A stretch of 64,000 nucleotides of DNA from CAVZRC01 sp963777695 (lineage in GTDB: Bacteria > Planctomycetota > Planctomycetia > Isosphaerales > Isosphaeraceae). Every line of letters begins with the position of its first letter. Position 1 is the first letter of the stretch. Both the position numbers and the translations under genes were made by a program. The notes under the pieces were generated by a model, which ran no database searches, was not told where the DNA came from, and worked only from the letters and a program-made list of their open reading frames with translations. Below, one piece after another: positions 1-7,638 of this stretch. Location of the stretch: NCBI GenBank assembly GCA_963777695.1, contig CAVZRC010000004.1, forward strand, positions 1,178,001 through 1,242,000, read 5' to 3'.

Positions 1-193
1 CGACTTCGGGCTGGGCGGGTGTTGTCATTCGCGAAACCTTGCTCCGGGAGCAGTATCCGTCAGGAATGCATGAGGTTTCAGGCTCACACGTCGAAGGATG
101 GCTGTCAAGAGGCGGCCGATCGACGGGATCGTCGCGAGGACTTATGATCGAGGGGGACCACCACACAATCTCCCACTGATCGGACCCGGATTC

Positions 194-646
194 ATGGATG
201 TCGAAAAAACGATCGAGACCCTGCTCGAAGGATATCCCGTGGCGATCGCCCTGCCCGTGCAATGGGGCGAACAGGACGCGTTCGGGCACGTGAACAACAC
301 GGTGTATTTCCGATGGTTCGAGTCGGCCCGGATCGCCTACTTCATGCGGATGGGGCTCGTCGCGTTCCAGGATGGCGATCGGATCGGGTCGATCCTCGCC
401 TCGTCGTCGTGCGATTACCGGCGGTCGATCACGTTTCCGGACACGGTCCGCGTGGGGATCAAGGTCACCCGGATCGGCCGCACCAGCATCGGCTTTGCGC
501 ATCGGATCATCAGCGAGGCTCAGGGTCTGCTCGCGGCGGAAGGGACCTCGACGGCCGTCATCTTCGACTACGATGCCAAACGGCCCCATCCGGTCCCGGA
601 GGCCGTCCGTCAGGCCATTGCGAAGATCGAAGGGCATGCCTCCTGA
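194..646 (+). CDS. Acyl-CoA thioesterase, 4HBT hot-dog family
   Basis: A 150-residue protein of the 4-hydroxybenzoyl-CoA thioesterase hot-dog superfamily, which hydrolyses acyl-CoA thioesters in the cytoplasm. The family signature QDAFGHVNN followed by VYFRWFESARIAYF is near the N-terminus; the Asp of this loop is the usual catalytic residue, and the helix after it packs in the hot-dog core. The length matches single-domain family members. The frame is open from an ATG at 98, but the extra 32 residues look unlike the family, whose members begin a few residues before the EGYPV segment, so 194 is preferred; neither start has a strong ribosome binding site. No operon partner is visible. The substrate cannot be told from sequence. 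Confidence 0.85.
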   Translation: MDVEKTIETLLEGYPVAIALPVQWGEQDAFGHVNNTVYFRWFESARIAYFMRMGLVAFQDGDRIGSILASSSCDYRRSITFPDTVRVGIKVTRIGRTSIGFAHRIISEAQGLLAAEGTSTAVIFDYDAKRPHPVPEAVRQAIAKIEGHAS

Positions 647-720
647 ACGACGATCCGTAGCGACTGGGATCCGTCGAGGTCGAGATCGTATTAAATTTAT
701 CCACACATGATGATCCAAAT

Positions 721-1426
721 CACATCGGCACGAACCGGCTGGGGTTCTTCGGGGTCCTGCACACCTGGGGCCGGACGCTGGAGTATCACCCCCATGTCCA
801 CTACGTCGTTCCCGGCGGCGGCCTGAGCCGCGACGGCGATCGCTGGCTGGCGTCGCGCGCCGACTTCCTGGTGCCGGTGAAGGCGCTGTCGATCGTCTAC
901 CGGGCCAAGTTCCGCGACCTGCTGGCGCACGGGCTTGCTGGAGGAGGTTGACCCGTCGGTCTGGGGCCAGGACTGGGTGGTGCACTGTCAGCCGGCGGGC
1001 GACGGCCGGGAGTCGTTGCGGTACCTGGCGCCGTACGTCTTCCGCGTGGCCATCGGCGATCACCGGATCGTCTCGTGCGACGATGGCCGGGTGACCTTCA
1101 CGTATCGCCGCGTGGGGTCGAGTCAACGGCGGCAGATGACGCCGGAGGCGACGGAGTTCCTCCGGCGGTTCTTGCAGCACGTGCTGCCGTCGGGCTTGCC
1201 GAAGGTGCGCCATTACGGGTTCCTGAGCCCGGCGAGCGGGGTGGGGCTGGAGCTGGTGAGATGGCTGATCGCGCTATGGGCCGGGTTGACCTACGTGCTC
1301 CAGGCCCGTCGGGCTGAGAGGCCGTCAGGCGCTGGTCCGGTCCCGGGCTGTGCGGTGTGTGGCGGTGCGCTGGTGCGGCTGGGATTCGTGCCGGGAGCGT
1401 CGCCGGCATCCTTCGACACGAGTTAG
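721..1426 (+). pseudogene. IS91-type transposase remnant (Y2_Tnp family), frameshifted
   Basis: From 721 the frame reads a stretch typical of IS91/IS801-type rolling-circle transposases: LGFFGVLHTWGRTLEYHPHV, then HYVVPGGGLS. The HPHVH motif fits the metal-binding histidines of the Y2 transposase domain. This frame stops at 949-951. The homologous continuation (LLEEVDPSVWGQDWVVHCQP, LRYLAPYVFRVAI, VTFTYR) lies one frame over from about 935 to 1426, so there is a frameshift near 930-937. The N-terminal zinc-finger region and any start codon are absent, so this is a dead or truncated copy. No clear element ends or target duplication were seen. In intact members the catalytic tyrosines nick single-stranded DNA for rolling-circle transposition. 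Confidence 0.8.
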
Positions 1427-1714
1427 CCGGATGAGAGTCACGCATCAGAGCCTGGGCCCCTGTCGCACACCGCGGCGAAGTCGCGGCCCGATCGGGGTGC
1501 GCGCCGGGTTGGGAAAGAGGCCGGTAGATGCCCTCCCTGGGCGGTCCTCGTCGTGGAGACCACGGCTTGCGACAGCTCGTCGAACGACGTGACGGCCCGC
1601 GCGAGGTCGCGTCAGGGCCGAAGTCGGCCTGTCTGAGCCGTCACCGAGCGAAGCCGATCGGAAGCGTTACCCATGTGGGCCGCGGTGGGGTCGCGCCACG
1701 GGCTTCTTGAACAG

Positions 1715-1747
1715 GGATTGGAGGTCCGGCTTCGCGGACTCCAATCC
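1715..1747. repeat. Inverted repeat (hairpin), 9+4 bp stem
   Basis: GGATTGGAG at 1715-1723 pairs with CTCCAATCC at 1739-1747; inside, after one bulged G, TCCG pairs with CGGA around a GCTTCG loop. A short T run follows on the plus strand. It resembles a degenerate copy of the TTGGAGTTCCGCC hairpin repeat at 7492-7598, so it may be a REP-like element rather than a terminator. Confidence 0.6.
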
Positions 1748-1790
1748 TTTATGGTTAGGCTGAGACAACTGTCGATATGCGGCTATGTTT

Positions 1791-1824
1791 CCGTTTTCGC
1801 ATCCGATCCCGTTTTCGCATCCGA
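1791..1824. repeat. 16-bp perfect direct repeat
   Basis: CCGTTTTCGCATCCGA occurs at 1791-1806 and again at 1809-1824, just downstream of the minus-strand gene that ends at 1852. The period is 18 bp. The function is unknown; a slippage duplication is the simplest reading. Confidence 0.6.
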
Positions 1825-1851
1825 GGTTAGGCGGCACCGCTGCCCTCATCC

Positions 1852-2313
1852 TCACCCGATCACTTGCCGTACTTCTACAATAGCTTCTTGTCCAACTCCA
1901 GATACCGCGGAACCTGCTTCTGGATTTTGCGCATCTGCCAGCAGCTTGGCCACCTTGCCGGGTCCCTCGTCAATGATCTTCTGGCCGAGTGTCGCTACAA
2001 TCTTCGCCCAGTCGATCTTCTCGATCACATTCGTCGGCGACTCGGGGTCGGACTCGCGGTCGATGCCCAACTCGTCGGCGACCGTGGCGCACCTGAGAGA
2101 GAAGTCAACGTACTCGATGACTTCCTCGTCGTCTACCTTATCGATGTCGATCTTCTCAAGGATCGCGATGGCGGCATCCCAGGTCTTGACCAGAGCCGCT
2201 TTCCGCGCCCGCTCGAACGCTCGCTTGTCGATGTCGGTCTGCTTGTTGTCGGCGAAGGCTGCCGCACCGAGCACTTGGGAGAGAAGCGTCAGAGCGAAGA
2301 TTGCAAGCCGCAT
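1852..2313 (-). CDS. Small secreted protein of unknown function
   Basis: A 153-residue protein starting MRLAIFALTLLSQVLGAAAF, a clear Sec signal peptide with likely cleavage after AFA. The mature part is helical, acidic and charged (IDIDKVDDEEVIEYVDF) with no cysteines in a pattern and no membrane segment. An AAGGAGA ribosome binding site lies about 6 bases upstream of this ATG on the minus strand, which decides the start over an in-frame start at 2511 that would add 66 unrelated residues. I do not recognise a family. It is probably periplasmic or exported. The neighbours (transposase remnant on one side, gene-poor DNA on the other) give no functional hint. Confidence 0.7.
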   Translation of the reverse strand: MRLAIFALTLLSQVLGAAAFADNKQTDIDKRAFERARKAALVKTWDAAIAILEKIDIDKVDDEEVIEYVDFSLRCATVADELGIDRESDPESPTNVIEKIDWAKIVATLGQKIIDEGPGKVAKLLADAQNPEAGSAVSGVGQEAIVEVRQVIG

Positions 2314-2627
2314 TGCTGTCTCCTTGTTCTTGCCGTCTAACCACTGTTTAGGCTCCCGCCCGGGCGTCTTACTTTCCGCCTGGACGGGCGTATAAACCCG
2401 ATCTTCGAGTCGATTATGAACGAGAAGTCCGGCTTTTGCAAAGGTAACGTCCTGGATTATACAAACCAATCCCCGGAGACAAAGACGCCCGCCACCCGTC
2501 GACGGCGTCACGGTTGGGCCAATACCGATGACCGACTTTCTACCGAACGATCCTGGACGGCCTCTGACGGTGTAGCCAATTGTCCGCCGTGAGCATCCAT
2601 GATTGATCGATCAACGGAATCCCTATC

Positions 2628-2644
2628 AGGCTTTTCCGGAGCCT
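2628..2644. repeat. Short hairpin shared with 24138-24153
   Basis: AGGCTTTTCCGGAGCCT forms a 5-bp stem. Sixteen bases recur exactly at 24138-24153. Both copies are followed 50-90 bp later by a similar GAGGTGTGGG-type segment (2679 onward and 24227 onward), so a longer degenerate intergenic repeat is likely. Confidence 0.55.
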
Positions 2645-2778
2645 AACGGCGCAGGGCCCTCAGAAGTTTCTATAAAGAGAGGTGTGGGGATCATCCTGTC
2701 GGCGTTCCCGGTGCGCAAATGCGAGGAAAAGAGCGACCCGGATGGAATGCGGAAGAATGCATGATATACACAAAATCC

Positions 2779-2904
2779 GACGAACGAATCCAACCGCGCG
2801 ACCCAAACGATGCAGAAACGCGACGAACGAACCCAACCGAGGAGGCGAACCATGGCGCAATCCGACGAACGAACCCAAAACCGGGCTATCTGCGCAAAAT
2901 TTTC
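2779..2904. repeat. 42-bp tandem repeat, three copies
   Basis: The core CGACGAACGAAYCCAA recurs at 2779, 2821 and 2863, exactly 42 bp apart. The remainder of each unit is more diverged. In one frame the unit would encode a 14-residue repeat containing TNEPN, but no start site or signal supports translation. It is recorded as a repeat only. Confidence 0.7.
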
Positions 2905-3425
2905 CGACCGGGGTCGAGGCGAGTCGAGTCGTCACCCGAAACCCATGGAACAAAGCCAAGACTAGGCAATACTAGAAGAATGCAACGAATTTACCGGATG
3001 CGCAGATTAGCCCAAGCAACTGGATGATGGGATGGGCGCTTCCAGACGAGATCGAAAGACCCGTGACTACATGTAAGGTGCGGTGCGTTGGCGAACGCCA
3101 CCCTCGAATCCGAGTGGGGACATCCATGCAACCCGACCCAGCGCCGCAGGCGGCGAATCGTCCCTCGGCCTTTCGGCTGATTCCCGGCGGGTCCTGGCAC
3201 CCTTGTCTTCTCGAGAGGGCTAACCGGGGAGTCAATTGGGTCCTATTCCTGAGCCACGCAATGGCTTGCGGGATCGCCCCGGAAAATCGCCCGACCCGTG
3301 CGCGACACAAGACCGCGGATCGCATCTTTCCTGATAGGGGGCACCATCAGCAGCCGGATGGTACCGCTCCCCGGAGATGACGGCCCCTCGTCCGCCCGCC
3401 AGTCAACGCTTCATGAGGTCACACA

Positions 3426-6400
3426 ATGTATCGACGAGCCCTCGCCGCAACGACGGCCTTGATGTGCTCCGCGATCCTCCTCTCCGGCACGATGTTGCCG
3501 CTGTCGGGAGCCCCGGATGACGGGGACGCCAAGGGGAAGGCCGCCGCCCCGGGCCTCTTCGGTCTGACGAAGGTCGTGCCTCTCCACATCGAGATCTCGG
3601 CGGACGAGTACGAGGCCATGCAGCCCCCGGCCCCGGCCGGCGTCCCGGGAGGCCCGCCTCCGGCCCCTCGGCCCAAGAAGCCAGGTGAGCGCGCCAGCGA
3701 GCGGAACCTCTTCGGCCTCGAGTTCCCCTGGGCGCGCGGGTCCATCACGGCGGAGGGCAAGACGTTCCAGGGTGTCGGACTCCGCTATTCGGGGAACGGC
3801 TCCTACTTTGCCTCCGCCGGGGGCCTGAAGCGCTCCTTCGTCGTCGATCTGGACCGCGCCGATCCTGCGGAATTCCACGGCCTGCACGGCATGCAACTCC
3901 AGGGCGGGGCACTCGATCCGACCAAGGCGCGCGAGGCCCTCGCCTTCGCCCTGTTCCGCGAGGCCGGCGTCCCCGCGCCGCGCACGGCGATGGCCGAGGT
4001 GACGCTCACCGTCCCCGGCGAGCATCAGAAGGCGTACCTGGGACTCTACACGCTCGTCGAGCCCGTGGACCGGGCGTTCCTGAAGGACCGCTTCGGCACC
4101 GACAAGGGCCTGCTCGTGAGACCACAGGGACTTCGGGGACTCGACTTCCTCGGCGACGATTGGGAGAAGTACCGCGGTCCGTACCGGCCACTGGCCGAGC
4201 CGACTCCCGAGCAGGCGAAGCGCCTCATCGAGTTCGTCCGCCTCGTCCAGCGGGGCGAGGACGGGTCATTCCGCAAGGAGATCGCCTCGTACCTCGATGT
4301 CGACAAGTTCCTGCGTTTCATGGCCGTCCAGTCGCTGATCGCGAACGCCGACGGCTTCTTCACGCTCGCATACAACTACGCCTTATTCCTGGACCCGAAG
4401 ACGAATCGCTTCGTCTTCATCCCCGGCGATCAGGAGATGTCCTTCGCGAATTTCCTGATGATGGGCTCGGCCGACCAGCTCATGGACATGAGCCTCGCCC
4501 GCCCTTACGGCGCCCAGAACCGCCTGGCCGACCGTCTGCTCGCGATCCCGGAGGTTCGCGAGGCCCATCGGAAGATCGTCAAGGATCTCGCGACGTCCGT
4601 CTTCCGCAAGGATCGGCTAATGGCCGATGTCGCGGCGTTCGAAGGCGCCACGAAAGCCATCCTCGAACGCGAGGCCGCGGCGCGGGCCGAGCGTGCGGAG
4701 CCGCCCGTCGGCTTCGGCCCGCCGGGTGCTCCGACGGCCCCCGACCTGCGGACCTTCGCCGAGAAGCGGTCGCTCTCGATCGCCGATCAACTCGCCGGGA
4801 AGAAGGACGGCTATCGCCCGCAATTCAACTTCGGGCCACCGGGCAGAGGTACCCCTCCGACGCCGGTCGACGACAAGACGATCGGCGAGGTCGTCAAGGC
4901 ACCTCCGGGCTTCAAGGTGAGCCTGTTCGCGGCGCCGCCGAGGGTGGGCTATCCGGTGACCTTGTCCGTCGCACCGGATGGCGCGGTGTACGTGGCCGTG
5001 GACGAGCAGGGATCGCTCGGAAGGACGCCCGGGGGCGGCCGGGTCGTCCGCTGCATCGACTCGGACGGCGACGGCAAGGCCGACCGCGTGAACGTCTTCG
5101 CCAAGATGGAGCATCCCCGCGGCGTGATCGCGCAGGACGGGAAGGTCTGGGTCCTGCATCCGCCGATGCTGAGCGTCTTCCACGACGAGGACGGCGATGG
5201 CACGTCCGACCGGCAGGAGGTGCTGGTCTCCGGCCTGACGACGAGCCTGATCGACGAGCGGGGCGGCGACCACACGACCAACGGCATCCGCATGGGCCTG
5301 GACGGCTGGATCTACATCGCCGTGGGCGACTACGGGTTCCACGGCGCCAAGGGGAAGGACGGCACCACGCTCTCGCAGCGAGGCGGCGGCATCCTCCGGG
5401 TGCGGCCCGACGGCACCGAGCTGGAGGTCTTCGCCATCGGCCTGCGCAACCCGTTCGCCATCGCGATCGACCCCTTCATGAACCTCTTCACGCGCGATAA
5501 TACCAACGACGGCGCCGGCTGGGACGTGCGCGTGAGCCACCTGATCCAGACCGCCGACTACGGTTATCCGCTGAGGTTCGCCAACTTCCCCGACGAGATC
5601 ATGCCGCCCCTCGGGGCCTACGGCCAGGGGGGCGGGACCGGCGCACTGTCGCTGCACGACGAGCGCTGGCCCGAAGCCTATCGCGGCGCCCTCCTCACGG
5701 GCGACTGGGGCCGGAGCGAGGTCTACCGGCACGAGTTGAAGGCCGCCGGCGCCTCGTTCCGCGCCAATTCCAGCGTCTTCCTCACCATCCCCCGCGCGAC
5801 GGGCATGGACATCGGCCCGGACGGCCGGCTCTACGTGGCGAGCTGGCGCGGGGGCGAGGCGAGCGTCTACGTCGGGCCGCAGGTCGGCTTCCTCGCGTGC
5901 GTGGCGCCCCCCGGCTGGAGCCCGACCTCACCCGTCGATCCGAAGGGGATGTCTCCGGCCGAGCTGATCGACGGCCTGTGCGGACCCAATGCCGCCTCGC
6001 GTTTCCACTGCCAGCGCGAGATCCTGCGCCGCGGCCGCTCGCCGGAGACGACCCGCGCCCTCACCGATCTCGCGTCCGACGCGTCGAGACCGCTGCAAGG
6101 TCGCGTCGCGGCCCTCTTCGCGCTGAAGCAGGTCGACGGCACCGGTTCGCATGGCGTCCTGCGCAGGCTCGCGGGAGACGAGGCCGTCCGCGAGTTCGCG
6201 CTCCGGGCGCTGGCCGACCGCAAGACGGAGCTGGGCGGCGTCGAGGCCGCACCCTTCCGCGCGGCGCTGGCCGATCCGTCTCCCCGCGTCCGGCGCAGGC
6301 CCTGATCGCGCTCGGGCGATTGGGAGACCTCGGCGCGGCCCCCGCCATCATGCCCCTGACCTCGCGCCCCGAGGGCTCGACGATGCCGAAGACGAAGCCC

Positions 6401-7388
6401 GTGCAGGCGCAGCCCGACCCGGATCGGACCATCCCCCACCTGGCCATCCGGGCGCTGGTCTCGCTCCACGCGGTCGATGCCTGCCTCGACGCGATCGACG
6501 GGCCGCATCGCGAGGGGGCTTTCCGAGCCTTGAAGTCGATGCACAATTCCAGGGCCGTCGAGGGGCTCATCAAGAAGCTGTCCACGACCCGATACCCCGA
6601 GGCGCGCCGCGAGATCCTGGCCACGTTGGTGCGGCTCTATCACCGCGAGGCCGATTACGACGGGAGCTGGTGGGGCATCCGGCCTGACACGAACGGCCCG
6701 TACTACGACCCTCGCGAGTGGGAGAGCAGCGCGGATCGCCTCGGTGCTCAAGGCGGCCCTCCTCGACGGCGACGCCGAGACCTCGACGTTCCTCCGCGGC
6801 GAACTCGCCCGGCGGCGCGTCCGCTTGAAAGGGTTGCCGGCGGACTCGATGGCCGACCGGCCAAAGGCCGAGGAGGAGGTCCGTGTCCAGCTCGCCAAGG
6901 CCGACCCGAACAACCCGAATCAGATCGGCAACATGGCCTATGAAGCGGCGGCCGGTCGGGCACTCCGGGCGACCGGAGACGCGGGGCGAGGCCGGGCCCT
7001 GTTCACCTCGCAATCGTGCCGCGCCTGCCATACCGACGCCGTCGGCCAGACGCCCAAGGGCCCGCACCTCGTGGACATCGGCAAGCGCTACAGTGCGGCC
7101 GACTTGGTGGAATCGATCCTGAAGCCGAGCGCCAAGCTCGCGCAGGGGTACGAGGCGTACAGCTTCGCGATGGCCGACGGCCGGGTCGTCAGCGGATTCG
7201 TCGTGAGCGAGGGGGCCTCTTCCGTTCAGGTCCGCGAGTCGTCGGGCGCCCTGCGCGAGCTGAAGCGGTCGGACATCGAGGAGCGTCGTAGGCAGGAGGC
7301 ATCGGCCATGCCGGAGGGGATCGCGGCGAACCTGACGCCCGAGGGGCTGGCCGACCTCGTCGCTTACCTCCGCTCCCTGAGTCCCTGA
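3426..7388 (+). CDS. CotH-like / PQQ-type dehydrogenase / HEAT / cytochrome c fusion (two frame breaks)
   Basis: A secreted fusion of about 1,320 residues. Residues 1-29 are a signal peptide (LAATTALMCSAILLSGTM). About 35-440 is a CotH-kinase-like domain (FVFIPGDQEMSF as metal/nucleotide motif). About 480-820 is a soluble glucose dehydrogenase-type beta-propeller (ending VYVASWRGGEASVYVGP) of the planctomycete membrane-bound-dehydrogenase class. HEAT-like repeats follow, then a cytochrome c heme site CRACH at 7017-7031. The role is probably periplasmic sugar oxidation passing electrons to the heme. The first frame ends at 6305, but homology continues (QALIALGRLGDLG) in another frame from about 6297 to 6740, then returns to the first frame. 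Each break can be repaired by one or two bases, so an assembly indel is more likely than decay. It lies 250 bp upstream of the PSD1 gene. Confidence 0.85.
6744..7388 (+). CDS. C-terminal cytochrome c segment of the 3426-7388 fusion
   Basis: This open segment, read from a leucine codon region after the second frame break, carries the putative planctomycete heme-binding domain. It shows GRALFTSQSCRACHTD (CxxCH for covalent heme c), then a methionine-bearing C-terminal helix region ending VAYLRSLSP. It could be called as a separate gene, but it has no ribosome binding site or signal peptide. A c-type cytochrome needs export, so it is best read as the C-terminus of the upstream fusion. Confidence 0.7.
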   Translation: MLKAALLDGDAETSTFLRGELARRRVRLKGLPADSMADRPKAEEEVRVQLAKADPNNPNQIGNMAYEAAAGRALRATGDAGRGRALFTSQSCRACHTDAVGQTPKGPHLVDIGKRYSAADLVESILKPSAKLAQGYEAYSFAMADGRVVSGFVVSEGASSVQVRESSGALRELKRSDIEERRRQEASAMPEGIAANLTPEGLADLVAYLRSLSP

Positions 7389-7491
7389 ACTCGCCCCGGT
7401 CGATCGAGAGAGGAGCCTTCTTGTTCGGCGCGGGTCTCCTGACCGCTGCGGTGAACATCTCGCAAAGCCGTAATCCCTGCGGAGAGCGAGG

Positions 7492-7598
7492 TTGGAGTTC
7501 CGCCTTCAGGCGGTCTGCGGATGGCGCCGGACCGCCTGAAGGCGGAACTCCAGCGAATACCGGAAAGACCACCGTTGGAGTTCCGCCTTCAGGCGGTC
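7492..7598. repeat. REP-like hairpin repeat, three copies
   Basis: TTGGAGTTCCGCCTTCAGGC lies at 7492-7511 and again at 7575-7594, and its reverse complement occurs at about 7533-7552. Each copy is itself near-palindromic (CCGCCTTCAGGCGG), and neighbouring copies can pair into a long stem. It sits in the gap between the CotH-fusion stop and the PSD1 start, so it could affect mRNA stability or end transcription between them. A degenerate relative is at 1715-1747. Confidence 0.75.
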
Positions 7599-7638
7599 CG
7601 AATACTCCGAAAAAATTGATGGAGAGAGGAGTCCTCGG

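Larger units (their letters stand above)
1427..1851. other. Non-coding stretch between transposase remnant and secreted-protein gene
   Basis: No protein-like reading frame is recognised here. The stretch holds a strong hairpin at 1715-1747 and a 16-bp direct repeat at 1791-1824. It may contain the degenerate right end of the IS91-type element, but no end could be fixed. Confidence 0.5.
2314..3425. other. Gene-poor region upstream of the CotH-fusion gene
   Basis: About 1.1 kb without a recognisable gene. It holds a 17-bp hairpin at 2628-2644 shared with 24138-24153 and a three-copy 42-bp tandem repeat at 2779-2904. Several short frames are open in both directions, but none resembles a protein family. 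The promoter for the gene at 3426 should lie at the right end; no convincing -10/-35 pair was found. Confidence 0.5.

Noticed and set aside
2626..3380. Short open frames on both strands between 2626 and 3380
   Set aside because: They arise from the 42-bp repeat and GC-rich DNA, match no family, and lack start signals.
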